64,000 bases of DNA from the NCBI GenBank assembly GCA_002189035.1, contig NEEC01000014.1, positions 188,501 to 252,500 of the forward strand, in the 5' to 3' direction. Below, piece after piece: positions 34,564 through 45,796 of this stretch. Under the pieces are notes generated by a model that was given only the letters and a program-made list of their open reading frames with translations, had not been told where the DNA came from and searched no databases. Numbering within the stretch: the stretch's first letter is position 1; the number at the start of each line of letters is the position of its first letter. Source of the stretch: Utricularia gibba. Its lineage: Eukaryota > Streptophyta > Magnoliopsida > Lamiales > Lentibulariaceae. A program made the translations under genes and the position numbers.

Positions 34564-35014
34564 TTAGTATTTCCTTATGCGAGCTGAACAGCTGCTAGGG
34601 AAGTAAGTCGGAACCCCTAGCATGTTCAAAACGGTCATTGGCCTGGTCATTTCGACCACAAAATCGGCAAGAGGTTGGGCCTTAATTGCTGTTCTCGATT
34701 TAAACTCAATATCCATTGTACTCAATTCGACCGCCCATTTGGCAACCCTTCCGGAAATCTCTGGTCGAGATAGGATATTCTTCAGAGGCTGATTGGTGAA
34801 TACCACGATATGACCTCAGTTTTGTGGCCGCCATCTTCAGAGCCAAGATGAATTTTTCTGTCACCGAATACCGGGTTTCGGCCAGTAACAAAACCTTGCT
34901 CACATAATACACTGGCAGGTGTTTATCTGCCGAGATGGTTGTCAAGACTGCGCTGACTGCAACGGGCGATATAGACAGATATAGTCCTAAGGGCTCTCCT
35001 GCTTTTGGAGCCAC
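34564..35014 (-). pseudogene. Gypsy RT/RNase H connection, truncated
   Basis: 35014-34706 reads VYYVSKVLLLAETRYSVTEK. 34806-34564 reads VFTNQPLKNILSRPEISGR and ends LADFVVEMTRP. This is the connection domain after the RT. The catalytic RNase H that normally follows LADF is absent, and a frameshift joins the two parts. An internal deletion most likely removed RNase H and integrase. Confidence 0.85.
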
Positions 35015-35099
35015 AAGAAGCGGGGGTGATGAGAGATATTCCTTGAGTTTTTCAAAGGCAAGCCGGGCAATCCTCGTTCCATTCTAGAGCGTTTCCCTT

Positions 35100-35810
35100 T
35101 CACAAGACCTTGAAGATGGATGCCGACTTATCGGTTGATTGAGATATGAAACGGCTGAGGGCAGCTAATTTACCCGTGAGGCTTTGATACTCCTTGATTG
35201 TCCTTGGGGGTTGCATTTCGCATATTGCCTTAATCTTCTCGGGGTCAGCCTCGATTCCTCTCTTCGATACGTAATGCCTCAGGAATTTTCCACTTCCCAC
35301 CCCGAAGCAACATTTCAGTGGGTTGAGTTTTAACCCGTATAACTGGCACAAAGAGAAACAAGAATCCAAATATGCTAAATGGTCTTCTTCATTCAAAAAT
35401 TTTACGATCATATCGTCCACATATACCTCCATCGAGGTACCGATTTCAGAAGAGAATATTTTATTTATCAACCTCTGGTAAGTCGCCCCAGCATTCTTTG
35501 AACTGAAAGGCATGGCCACGTAACAGTAAACCCCATCCTTGGTGTAGAAGGTGGTTTTCGGTTGGTCTCTTTCGGCAACGAAAATTTGATGGTATCCTGA
35601 ATAGGCATCCATGGTGCTCAAGAATCGGGATCCGGCAATGGCGTCTACTAGCTTGTCAATCTTTGGCAAAGGATAAGGGTCCCTTTCGCAGCAGGCGTTG
35701 AGGTCGGTGAAGTCAATGCACATCCTCCATTTTCCCTCGGGCTTCGGGATGATGACTGGGTTGGATACCCACTCGGAATACTGGATCTCCTTCACATAAC
35801 CGGCTTCCAA
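35100..35810 (-). pseudogene. Gypsy reverse transcriptase
   Basis: Contains KPEGKWRMCIDFTDLNACC, DAYSGYHQI, VAMPFSSKNAGATYQRLIN and the catalytic VYVDDMIVK, then SLTGKLAALSRFISQS. The usual PFGLKNA segment appears as PFSSKNA. Upstream pieces at 35871-36348 carry the linker from protease to RT in other frames. Confidence 0.92.
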
Positions 35811-36357
35811 GAGTTCCCTTGTTTTTTCTTTGATAATTCGGCACTTTTCCTCTGAGAAATGCCATTGCTTCTACCGAGCTGGTTTTGCCCCTGGGTAGGT
35901 ATCAATATGATGCTCGACAACGGATCGATCAATGCCTACATAGTCTGTAGCAGTCCAGGCAAAAATATCGGCGTTCTTCATCAAAAGTTCAACTAACCTC
36001 TTCTCAAATCCGGTGTCCAGATTGGCACCAATGTGGGTTGCTTTCTGCGCATCTTCTGGTACTAATTGCACCGATTTGTACCCTACTGGTTCCATTGCTT
36101 GTCTAGGGGTTATCGGGATTCCTTTTCTACCATCATCACTCTCGGTTTTTTGCACAGGGGTCTCGGTAGGAAGATACATAACAGAACCGGGCGGTTGGTT
36201 GGTCGATGCCCATCGTGCAAATGCCCCTCGATGTCGGGAATTTAATTTTCAAATGCACAGTGGAGGGTATCATACCGAATTGGTTGATGCCGGGTTGCTC
36301 GAGGATGATGCTGTATGAGACCTCTGAATTTAGGATCAAGAATTCCAACCTCTTGGT

Positions 36358-36999
36358 TTAGTTCTGCCTTGCCGCTCCGAATGTTACGGGCAGGGTTATT
36401 TTCACGATAGTCTGCATGGCCTGCTGATCGAAGGCGTATAACTCCATGCGCACGTGGCGGATGTTTCCCTCGTTGGATGATGCCAGTAACCCGGCTACTT
36501 CCTTCTTCATGATGTTGCAGGAGGATCCTTGATCAATAAGAATCCTTCTTACCTTGGTGCTCCCGCATATTCCCGATACCACCAAAGGTTCATCTCTTGC
36601 GGTTGGGGCAACTGGGACGTCTCTGCCAGAGAAGCTGATCTCTTCTTTTTCCCAAGCAGTTTTCTCAGTCGGACCATTTCCGATCTCGAAGACTTCTCCT
36701 CTTTTGGCGTCATCCAAATATCTCTTCCGCGCTTTTCCGGATACATCCATTTCAGTCCCTCCGGATATCACATAGATTTCCCAAATGTAGGGGGGACTGC
36801 CTTGCATTTGGTGTGAATTCCGTGAACTTTCTGGTATGTCTTGTCCTCCTCCAAGATTTGGTTCCCTGCTGGCTTTTGGGTCTTCCCTCACTGGTTTTGG
36901 GGGGAACTTTTGATATCGGTTACCTTCATTCCCGGTTCGTTCGTTACGTCCTCTTTTCCGGTCTGTCATCAATGCGGGGTTTCGTATCGCGTTACTCAT
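36358..36999 (-). pseudogene. Gypsy gag end and aspartic protease
   Basis: The protease-like site reads RRILIDQGSSCNIM, matching the plant gypsy LIDxGSSxxI pattern, with a dyad-like region further on. Upstream text such as YVISGGTEMDVSGKARKRYL is typical of the region between gag and protease. Confidence 0.85.
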
Positions 37000-38295
37000 T
37001 CCCCGCCAGCATGATATTGCTCGATCATCCTCTTCATTACTCGGCAGTTGACAGTATCATGCCCGCTAATCTTGTGTATTTCGCAATAGGCATCTATTCT
37101 GGTTGGCTCCACCTGATATATTTCACGGCGCTTGTTCGGCCTGGACCCCCGGTTAAGTTGGGTCTCTTGTTGCGGGCTCGGATGGATCTCCATGCAGCTT
37201 TTCATCTTGGCCCTGAGGTTGTTGTCAACTCGGATGTACTTCATGATTTTCCTTAGCAATTCTCCGAGATTCTTTGGTGGGGACTTTGATAGACTCTGTC
37301 CCAATTTCGACATTCCTAAGGCCCGTTTCATTATTTCCACCCTCTCCTTTAAATTCAGCTGGACATCTTGTGCTTGGCAGTTAAATCGGTCGATGAACCT
37401 TCTCAAACTCTCTTTTCGGTGGTCATACCAAACAGAGTATAATGCTGCCTTTGAAGGTGGAGCTTCGATGTTGACAAAGTATCGGGTAGTGAAAAGTAGC
37501 ACTAACTCCTGATAGGATGCCACGCAGCATGGTTCTAACTTTTTGAACCAAGTCTTTGCTCCTTTTTGGAGCGAGCAAGCGAACAGCTTACACTTCTTGG
37601 TCTCTGAATGTCGAACCATGGACATCCTCATATCGAAGTCAGTTACATGTGACTTGGGATCCCCTTTCCCGTCGTACGTGGGTAATTTGTCTGGGACCCT
37701 GAATCCTCTCTCGGGTTCTTCCTCGACTATATCGTCCGAGAAGGGGTCAAAACGCAGCGTTGTGGTCCCAACTGCTCCCTCAACCCACTCTTCAAGGCCA
37801 AAGCAATGTCGGCCAGAACGTCCCTCTCCCGGTGGATACGTTCTGATCGAAAACGTCCCTAAATCCCCTACCCTCTCTTCTCCCCATCGATCTCTGCTTG
37901 TTGATAAGTCTTCTCCTCTCGCGGATCTGATCTAACTCTCTCTTCAACTCTTCTTCCCTTTCTTCCAAGATTTTTCCCACCATGTTTTCCCTATCAGTTC
38001 CTGGCTCATATATAACTTGGTTGCGCCTCTTTCTTTGCAGCATCTCCTCCTCGGTTTCGGATTCAGTCTCCATATCCGGGGGTAATCCGGAATAAGAGGT
38101 TGCTTCTCCGTTCGTGGTGCAGTTTCGGGTGTTCCTTCTGGCGTTGGAGTTGAGACTTGAAGGTGCCCGGAGGTTCTCGAAGATTTCCGTTAGCAGGGCC
38201 TTCAGTTGCTCCCTGCTGGTGATCATAAGGCCGAGGTCTCGTGCGTCGGCGCTTCCGTCCTGAGCTGGGTCGATGGCTGTGCTATTTTCCGCCAT
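36996..38295 (-). pseudogene. Gypsy gag
   Basis: 38295-37792 gives the gag N-terminus, MAENSTAIDPAQDGS, with a charged coiled-coil part (ILEEREEELKRELDQIRERR). 37631-36996 gives the retrotransposon gag domain (GAKTWFKKLEPCCVASYQEL, RFIDRFNCQAQDV) and a Cys/His-like end (YCEIHKISGHDTVNC). The two are out of frame with each other near 37700-37790. Confidence 0.88.
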
Positions 38296-38353
38296 GATTC
38301 ATGATTAACGAGTGGCTCCTGTGGGTTTCTCGAGTGGGGCTGTGGAACGTCGC

Positions 38354-38373
38354 CCCACGGTGGGCGTCAAAAA
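38354..38373 (-). other. Gypsy primer-binding site region
   Basis: On the minus strand TTTTTGACGCCCACCGTGGG follows the 5' LTR end directly. Position and GGCGCC-like core fit a tRNA primer site. The exact tRNA is not assigned. Confidence 0.55.
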
Positions 38374-38851
38374 TGTTACGAGTAAAATCGGTATCCGGTG
38401 GGAGGCCGATTTAAGGTGATAGGCGCGATTGGGAATGTTGCACTTAGTCGCGTTTTTCATGATTGGTTCAATTGAAGTAAAAATGAGCAAAGATTTTTAC
38501 GTGGAAACTGCCGGAAAGTGGAAAGACCACAGAGCTACCGGAGCTCGCCAGAAAAGGTTTTCACTAGATGGAGGTGGCGAAGAAGAGAATACATGTTGAA
38601 GAATCCTTTTTCCTTTTTTTTTCGTTCATCATAATTCCTTCTATTTATAGGAGAACTCAATCTGACCGAATCCTGACATCTGCAAATACCGGTTGCTTTC
38701 TGCAACTGCTATACGATCTCGCTTTTCAGATATCGGTTGCCTGTTATGCTGTAATTCGGCCGTTTTCTAAACTGTGTCATATGGCCATACCTATCAGATT
38801 TCTGACAAATATCAATCTGTCAACTGACATTATCCCCTCAGAGTCCCTTTT
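38374..38851 (-). repeat. Gypsy 5' LTR (right), truncated
   Basis: It begins TGTTACGAGTAAAATCGG and follows the left LTR closely to CCCCTCAGAGTCCCTTTT. It then changes abruptly to the inverted end of the Mutator-like element. The last 70 or so bases present in the other LTRs are missing. Confidence 0.88.
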
Positions 38852-38854
38852 AGG

Positions 38855-38965
38855 GTCCTTTAGTTTTCTACCCACTGCAATTTAGTGGTATTTGAAAAGT
38901 ACCCACTATGTGCTACTATGTTAAAAAAGTACCCATCTTCTAAAAATTATTTTTTATTCTATTCT
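38855..38965. repeat. MULE left terminal inverted repeat
   Basis: Matches the reverse complement of 43685-43795 with few differences over about 100 bp. Confidence 0.88.
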
Positions 38966-39399
38966 ATTTTACTCAATTTCTATTAAAAAAAAATCCTATA
39001 TATTCATTTTATCTACTTGGATATCGGACATGAGTTTTAATTTTATTTTCTATTCATTTTATTATGTAAATTTGATAAATTATGTGAAAATTATTAATTT
39101 ATACTAAATATATGATAATTAAATATAAAAAGAATTATAAAACATTAAAAATATAACTAATTTTTCACTTTAATCAAACTATTGCACCCCAACGCATTTT
39201 GGGGAGAACTAGCTAGCTCTAGGTTCGAATGGCATTTCACCCTTAACCACGACTCATTCGCTAATTCTTCAACATCAGTCGGTATTTATTTGTTAAGTAT
39301 TCATGTTTTTTATTCATATTATATGATATTGTATTTTTTATAACAAAAATAGCTATTATATTTATAAAAAATGTAAATAAATAAATATGTAATATTGAT

Positions 39400-39625
39400 T
39401 TCATTATAAATCATATAACTACATATGCACTTTTTAAAATTGACTATATGTATAATCAATATATATATATATATATATGTAATTAAATATAGTTTCTTAT
39501 GAAATAGATTTAACAACATATTTATTATAAATAAAGCTAAATATACAAAAAATATTCAATATAACATAATTAAATATGATCAATATAACCAACATATATA
39601 ATAAATTGCAGCGTTTACATCATTT
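39400..39625. other. AT-rich MULE interior
   Basis: Includes a (TA)n run at about 39459-39479. No coding content. Confidence 0.5.
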
Positions 39626-42278
39626 TATGAAAAAAAATTAAACATTCTTTGAAATGCATTTTTCTTACGTTGTTGTTGATTCGATGGTCCTGGTGGGTCA
39701 AAGTTCAGGTGTTGTGGACGTTCTTGTATAGAGGCACGTGGCGGTTGAGGAATCGGCTCGAAGTTGTGTCCATATGGCACATCCACAGATGATCTATGTG
39801 GTTGTGAATGACTTGGAGTTGTGTCTTCATCCACATGCATATATCCTGTGTTCGCATGTCTACGTCTTCCTCTATCCATGTTCATTGGAAAGTGTGTACT
39901 ACGATGGCGTCCACGATGAACATGCCTAGCACGTTCAGGATCAACACGAAGAACCACCAGTGGTGAGAGCCAATGTTTCTCAGTTCTGAGTGGCTGAAAT
40001 TGATTTCGATATGCATTCAACAGACGCCGTAGAAGGTGGATTGGATTGAGTAATGTTAGTGGATCGATCCCAAGAAGCTTGCAAGCCTATTCATGCAAAA
40101 CAATTTATATATCATTAATATTGTATTTAAAAATATAAAACAAGTTGTGGTTTGAGAAATTACCTGTTGCGCATGAGAGCACGGTATACCATAATTTTGC
40201 CATTTGGTACAAGTGCAAGTTTGATCTTTGATTTTGATGAAACACACATTCTCCGAGCCATTCTTCCGAATAGTTGTGACTCAAACCACCTTTTGTCGAC
40301 GGTCATAAACCTCCACATTTGTATATGGGATTGGTCTATCCCATCGCTTTAGTAGGAGTTCAGCTTCTTTGCTGAATACTTTGTTTTGACGCTCCATATT
40401 AAGAACCTCTTCCAAACCTTCATACATATATTTTTTGCACCGTGTGAATGTTGCCTACAGGAGGTACACACATATTAGCTTAAAATATTTTATTTAAAAT
40501 GATGTTGATATAATACCTGAGCTAATGCTGTTAATGGAAGATGTCGTGCACCCAAAAGCACACCGTTCATTCCTTCTACTTGATTTGTTGTCATAGTACC
40601 ATATCTCTTGCCACCATCATGAGACAAAGTCCATTTTTGCGCAGGAATTGCATGCAGGTATTCCCATGCCCTAACATTAAGATGTTTAATGTTAGTCATG
40701 TATTCTTCAAATTTATCAATGCAACTTGTATGTGCCGCTTTGTTGAACCAATCTCTGACTCCGGGAGTTTTAAATTTATCCATAAGATTTGCTCGAAGAT
40801 GTCGAATGCAATATCGATGACATCCTCCATGCTCTTCACTAAACGCAGGCACAAGTTGTGCTCCCTTTCTTATTGAACCACATTGATCAGATATTAGACA
40901 TGTTGGCTTATCCAATGTAATATAAGTACCAATGTGTTGTAAAAACCAATGCCAAGATTCATCTGTCTTCTCATCTACAACAGCAAAGGCAAGAGGCAAC
41001 ATCTTCCGAAGTGGTGTAAGTGTCACTACAATAAGTAGTTTATGCTTGTAAGAGGAATACAAATGTGTTGCGTCAGATAACAGGGAGTGTATGCTGGTAT
41101 GCACGTATACACGGTCCAAATGCCCAAAACACATAATTTAATGTTTCGCCATCTTGCCGATGTTTGTAGTCAATTACTGTTTCTTGATTTTGAAGCATTA
41201 CTTCCTGCAAAAAAGAAGGGAGTTTCGGAACTGACTCCTCCCAAGTACCATAGAGCAATTGAAATGCTCTTTGCCTTCCAAACCAAGCTCGGTGATATGG
41301 TATAGTATAACCGGTTTCCTGTTTGATTTTAGTAACAATTGTAGATACTTTGGTCCCAATATCAGCTTGAACATACGGCTTGGCCTTTTCTGCAATATAC
41401 GTTACATTGATATTCTTGTGATTAAAAAACCTTCCTCCAAGGCGCCGACAAGTATGAGGCTCAATCAGTTTATTCACCTTCCATCTATTGATTTTTTTAT
41501 AATGTGCTGCACGAATTCTCCATCTACACTGTTGTTCTCCAAACATGGGGCAACGAAGATCTAGAACTCTTGGCTCACTATCATGCACAATATATTCCTT
41601 GCCAATTCTGATCATGTGATTTCGCACAGCATTACGAAAGTCTTCTTTATCTGTAAATAGTTGACCAATAGTAAATGGAGATTCATATTCCTCTTCCTCG
41701 GGTTCAATAATATTTTCATCATTTGTATCATTTTCATCATCAGACTCATTGGTTTCAGGTGGGAGTTCTGCTCCTGGAACTTGGTGTTCATTGTCATAAT
41801 CCCAATAAGCATCACCATCAGGATTTGGAGCCACTCCAAAATCATAATCTGCATACTCTTCTAATATATGAGATTTGAATTAGATTCATAATACATATCA
41901 TACATTAAAATTATAATATATCATAAAATGCTAAAGTTAATAAAATTAATTATACAACATACCTTCTTCAATTTCCCTTGAAGCTGTTGAAACATCATTA
42001 TCTTCAACATTAATATAACTACTTGGAAAGTTGTTAAAATATGTTGAGGGATCTCCTAAATAGGAGGGAGTGACAGATTTGCTGGAACTAACATACAAAT
42101 CCACCGGTAAAGTAATATGATTTGGATGAAAAACATAAGAAAGTTCCATCTGTGAATAAATAGGCATGTATCGCGTTGTATTACTTTCCTGATCATAGTA
42201 TTGGGCAGATAGATTAAGCGTATATTCGCTGGAGTTGATTCCACAAAATGCAAACAATTGATTGATGAGATCCTTCAT
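39625..42278 (-). pseudogene. MuDR-type transposase, multi-exon and broken
   Basis: Exon 1 is 42278-41963 (MKDLINQLFAFCG; donor GTATGT). Exon 2 starts at 41860 and carries an acidic stretch, the DNA-binding part (DKEDFRNAVRNHMI, RWRIRAAHYKK, HTCRRLGGRFF) and then the DDE core (DATHLYSSYKHKLLI, FAVVDEKTDESWHWFL, LISDQCGS, NQVEGMNGVLLGARHLPLTALAQ). Later exons carry KVFSKEAELLLKRW, the SWIM zinc finger CTCTKWQNYGIPCSHA and a basic tail ending 39625. Damage: the frame breaks at about 41080-41090 between PVI and DATHLY, apparently by a short deletion, and a TGA precedes VTTIRKNGSENVC at about 40275. Family role: cut-and-paste transposition of Mutator elements in the nucleus. Confidence 0.87.
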
Positions 42279-42532
42279 TTAAATATTTATATCAAAATCC
42301 ATAAATCCTACCGGTGGCATATCATAAGTTGTAAAATCTCCATAGTTGATGATATTGCCTCCAGCAAAAATCCTCACACGCACCAGCTTCCTCATTGAGA
42401 TTTGCAAGAACAAATGAAGAGATATCAAGAAAGATTCAAAGATTGAGCATAACCTCTCGGATGAGAGTGTGGCTATTTATAAGCTCTAAAATTAATGATT
42501 GTGGACCTAATGATTGCCCATGCAAAATAAAT

Positions 42533-43245
42533 AATTATGGAGGCCAACCATAATAACATGTAGATGTAAGTGGCAAACACATCACATGATAATTAAACAA
42601 TTCATTTGAATAAATTTATTTCAACATAATATAAATTTATTACTAAATGATAAAGTGTTATTATTATATCTTTAAATATATTTATAGGAAAATTGATGTT
42701 AAAATCTATTTCATTAGAAATTATATTTAGTAACATATATATTAATTATATATACAATCAACTTATGCAAATGTATTAATTTTAATTTTTATGTACTCAT
42801 TGGTTAAGTGACCATAGATTTTTACTTAAATTATATACACAATTATGAAGGCCAACCATAATTCATTTATTATGTGAAGTGGCAAGCACATCACATGCTA
42901 ATCAAATAATTCATTGAAATAAGTTTATTTCAATATAATACAAATTTATTACTAAATAATGAAAAGTTATTATTACATCTTTAAACATATTTATAAAAAA
43001 ATATGATGTAAAATCTATTTCATCAGAAATTATATTAGTTATATATATAATGATTATATATATACAATCAACTTATGTAAATGTATTAATTTTAATTTTT
43101 ATGTACTCATTTGTTAAGTGATAATAACATAAAAGCGACAAACACATCACATGATAATCAAATAATTCAGTTATTTATTTCATCATAATAAAAATTTATT
43201 ATTATATGATAAAAAGTTATTATTATATACTTAAATTTATTTATT
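42533..43245. repeat. 308-bp tandem repeat, about 2.4 units, inside the MULE
   Basis: Unit 1 starts at about 42533 (AATTATGGAGGCCAACC) and unit 2 at about 42841 (AATTATGAAGGCCAACC). They align through ACAATCAACTTATG and TTTTATGTACTCATT. A partial third unit runs from about 43123 to 43245. The repeats are AT-rich and non-coding, and lie between transposase and right end. Confidence 0.85.
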
Positions 43246-43284
43246 TTTGTATTACATATATATTGATTATATTAAATAAGCGGG

Positions 43285-43640
43285 AAAGTGGGTGAAGTGC
43301 TTGCGCGCGACGAGGCGTCATCCTCGCTGCATGGAGGCGCACATCCTGCTCCAGCGTACATTGGTCATGTGGGATACGCGGCGATGTGGGCATGCGCACA
43401 AGCGGCATTGGGGTAGCATGCACGGGTGGCTACTCATGCAGGACGCCTGCACGTCCCGACCTTGCATCAAGTCGCGCACGATGCACGCACGCCGGCCCTC
43501 GCATGCAAGGGAGCGGCGTCAGGGTAGCGTGTGCGGGTGGCGCCTCGCACAAGACGCTCGTGCCATGTGCGGGCGGGTGATGGGCTGGCACGCATGAAGT
43601 GCCATTCCCGCCGCACAATCGATTGACCATGCGCGGTGAT
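43285..43640. other. GC-rich insert in the MULE with 110-bp periodicity
   Basis: About 355 bp of strongly GC-rich, CpG-rich sequence sit between AT-rich stretches. Two related blocks, about 43403-43453 and 43513-43564, share GGGTAGC, CGGGTGGC and GACGC, and a third, weaker block lies near 43306. ORFs on both strands are open only because of composition. It may be captured host DNA, as in Pack-MULEs, or a rearranged subterminal repeat. Confidence 0.6.
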
Positions 43641-43684
43641 CTAGTGGGACTGCATCTTTATTTAATAAAAAATGAATATAATAG

Positions 43685-43795
43685 TATAAAATAAAAAAAT
43701 AATTTTTAGAAGATGGGTACTTTTTTAACATAATAGCACATAGTGGGTACTTTTCAAATACCATTAAATTACAGTGGGTAGAAAAGTAAAAAACT
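43685..43795. repeat. MULE right terminal inverted repeat
   Basis: Inverted partner of 38855-38965. Confidence 0.88.
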
Positions 43796-43798
43796 CAA

Positions 43799-44639
43799 AT
43801 GGGGTGGGTCCGTCAATGGCTAGAAAATACAATCGGTAATTTGTCTTTATTGTGTGCAGTCTGGTAGGCCACAGTGTGGGGCTGAAATATTTTTTATTCG
43901 TCTTGATCTGTAAAGCTGGGCCTTGTAGTATAGAAAATGGGCTCAGCAGCTTCTCTTCTACGTATAACTTTGTCTTTCTGGAATCCCTAGTTCTCATACA
44001 TCATCTCTTCGTCTTCGATCTGCTCAATTGAGTGTACCAGATTCAATTTATCATTGGTTAACGGACAGTTGTTGGATTTCAGATTTCTAAAGAGAAGTGG
44101 TCTGGTAGACAAATAAACTTGGAGCATCTGCGGGTGTTTGGTTTTAAGGCTCTGGTTTCTTAGGCTAACTCTTTTTTTTTCTCTTTTTCTATTTGACTCA
44201 CTTCATCCGCTTGGAATTCATACGAATGCTGGTGATTATTGATCAAAATAAAACCTACTACCAAACTTGAAGACAAATATTATCAAAAGGACAAAGTGGA
44301 CTAAATCAAAACTAGTAGAATTGCAAAACAATGGAATTTTCAGAGTAAAGTTTACTGATTTCTTCAGAATAGTTCCGGCTTAGTGAGGCTAGTAGATCTT
44401 CCATTCCTCTTCATCATGGGCTCAGTCAAATTTACAGGCTCATTTCGTGGAGTGAGCCATTGCTCATAGTACATGAAGGGATTTGATTAACAGTACCTTG
44501 GGTTGGGGCATTTTTCGAAATCAAAATTCTGAATTTGGATGCCAACATCAAATCTGGATAATTAAGTTTTGTAGAATCTACTCACGAGCCCCCAAACGGG
44601 CTTGGCTGGATGGAACAAATTCTATGCCAATAAATGAAA
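43799..44639. other. Intergenic region right of the MULE
   Basis: No supported gene. The part near 44570-44640, next to the FUT relic, may contain more of it in an unreadable state. Confidence 0.4.
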
Positions 44640-44765
44640 GATGAATGGATGTATACGAAAGCATCATCAAACACGGTACTTGAATGGATGTAGAGTTGTG
44701 GAGGGTGGTTGAGATACTTGAATTACCCAACAACTTGTTCCAAAAGTAATTCAAAAGTAAGCCTA
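44640..44765 (-). pseudogene. Fucosyltransferase relic (short fragment)
   Basis: On the minus strand AACAAGTTGTTGGGTAATTC, followed by a stretch resembling ATCTCAACC and CTCCACAACTCTAC, matches the FUT copy at about 61578-61625. Translated in pieces it gives LLGNSSIS and related words of the GT37 segment after DFP. The stretch is short and out of frame. The position, left of the duplicated spacer and in minus orientation, mirrors the FUT copy at 9.3-10.9 kb. Confidence 0.6.
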
Positions 44766-45270
44766 CACTGGGGAATCCTGGGGATAGAGCGACAAGCCAA
44801 ATAATAGCTACATGTGAATAAATCATTTACTTATATAGGTTCAACGGGTTCACTTAGGAACTCATTTTATAAGTTCGAGAGTACAGCGGGTGCTGGTTGG
44901 GTCAATCCGATCTAATTAAACCCTTAATTTCTTGGTTTATGTGTGGGTAAATATCTAGACGAACATCCACTTTTGAATTCGCAAGACTCTTCAATGATGA
45001 ACAACCTTTTTCTAATTTTCATTTCACTAAAGACGTGAACTTTTTGACATGCATTAGCTTTGCACGGTTGCATCTGGTGTGCTAGAGAATCATGACGTCC
45101 TAGACTTAGGCATGACCACATCTTAGTTACCCTCACAGAGTGTAACCTTTATAAGTTCAACGTGATTGAATTGACACGGATTTTGATGCTACATATTTTT
45201 TAACTGTTACTGCATTACCCGAGTAGTGCTTGGTATTCCCTTCTCGAGAAGCAAGATTAGAGTTCAGATG
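44755..45270. repeat. Duplicated spacer block, copy 2 (matches 11205-11760)
   Basis: Direct-orientation match to the block beside the left FUT copy. Here it runs straight into the upstream region of the second Pro-rich copy, without the 4.3 kb that lie between the two in the left copy. Confidence 0.8.
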
Positions 45271-45708
45271 AAGGGGTTGAATAAATGTGCAGTTGTAATT
45301 ACAAAATACTGTTGATTTTATGTCTACCATCCCAAAGTTTAAAATGGTAAGAAGAACCAATGAAGTAGGAGGGGGGAGGGGGGTGTCAAGTGTCTCGTTG
45401 CGGTTCATTTAACTGAAGCAAAAAGAGTCGGTTTGAGAAAGCTGGCCCAAGTTGGGATCGGGTCCCTGGCACAACTTCAGGTGGTGCTTACAGCTCAGTT
45501 TCAGGTTTAGATGCCACTCAGGCTGCTCTTCGGTTTTATTCCTTTAATTCTCATGTGCTTTTTTTCGATGTTCTATGCTGGACCTCCTTCTCAAGCTTAC
45601 TCAAAAGTCAAAACACATACACGGACTTGATTATTTTAATGGATAGATATTTTTATATTATTTTGGGTGGACAGTACCGAGCTCATGTGGCAAGCTCTTA
45701 CAAACCTG

Positions 45709-45716
45709 TATATAAA
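45709..45716 (+). promoter_or_regulatory. TATA box of the second Pro-rich copy
   Basis: TATATAAA, 88 bp before the ATG at 45797, in the same context as at 16355. Confidence 0.6.
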
Positions 45717-45796
45717 TGGAGTAAGGCCGTGCGGTTAAAAGCACAGACTACATACAACAGGACCCTGCCCCTGGGTAGCCAGTTGTACGCAAAAGT

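Larger units (their letters stand above)
31048..38851 (-). mobile_element. Ty3/gypsy retrotransposon, Tat-lineage-like, with an antisense extra ORF
   Basis: The left LTR (3') is 31048-31574 and the right LTR (5') is 38374 to about 38851, truncated. On the minus strand from the right come a PBS-like stretch, gag, protease, RT and the start of RNase H. Then, between pol and the 3' LTR, a long ORF runs on the opposite (plus) strand. Extra antisense ORFs between pol and the 3' LTR are known for the plant Tat lineage. I assign Tat by this layout and by the protease and RT style. RNase H catalytic and integrase domains are not found, so the element is non-autonomous. The 5' LTR runs into the Mutator-like element and lacks its last roughly 70 bp. 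Confidence 0.88.
38852..43798 (-). mobile_element. Mutator-like element (MULE) with long inverted ends
   Basis: The left end (about 38855-38965) and right end (about 43685-43795) are inverted copies. Shared runs are TTTTCTACCCACTG, TATTTGAAAAGTACCCACTATGTGCTA (one mismatch-free stretch), and AAAAAAGTACCCATCTTCTAAAAATTA. Between them lie a minus-strand MuDR-type transposase (39625-42278), 308-bp tandem repeats and a GC-rich insert. Outermost bases and the expected 9-bp target duplication could not be fixed. The left flank is the cut gypsy LTR, but the right flank is not the missing LTR part. Confidence 0.85.

Noticed and set aside
36013-37935. Plus-strand ORFs over gypsy gag and pol
   Set aside because: Antisense shadows of gag, protease and RT. 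Unlike 32-34 kb they carry no known segments.
43292-43630. Arg/His/Cys-rich ORFs on both strands of the GC-rich MULE insert
   Set aside because: They are open only because GC-rich DNA has few stop codons. Both strands are equally open and no domain is seen.
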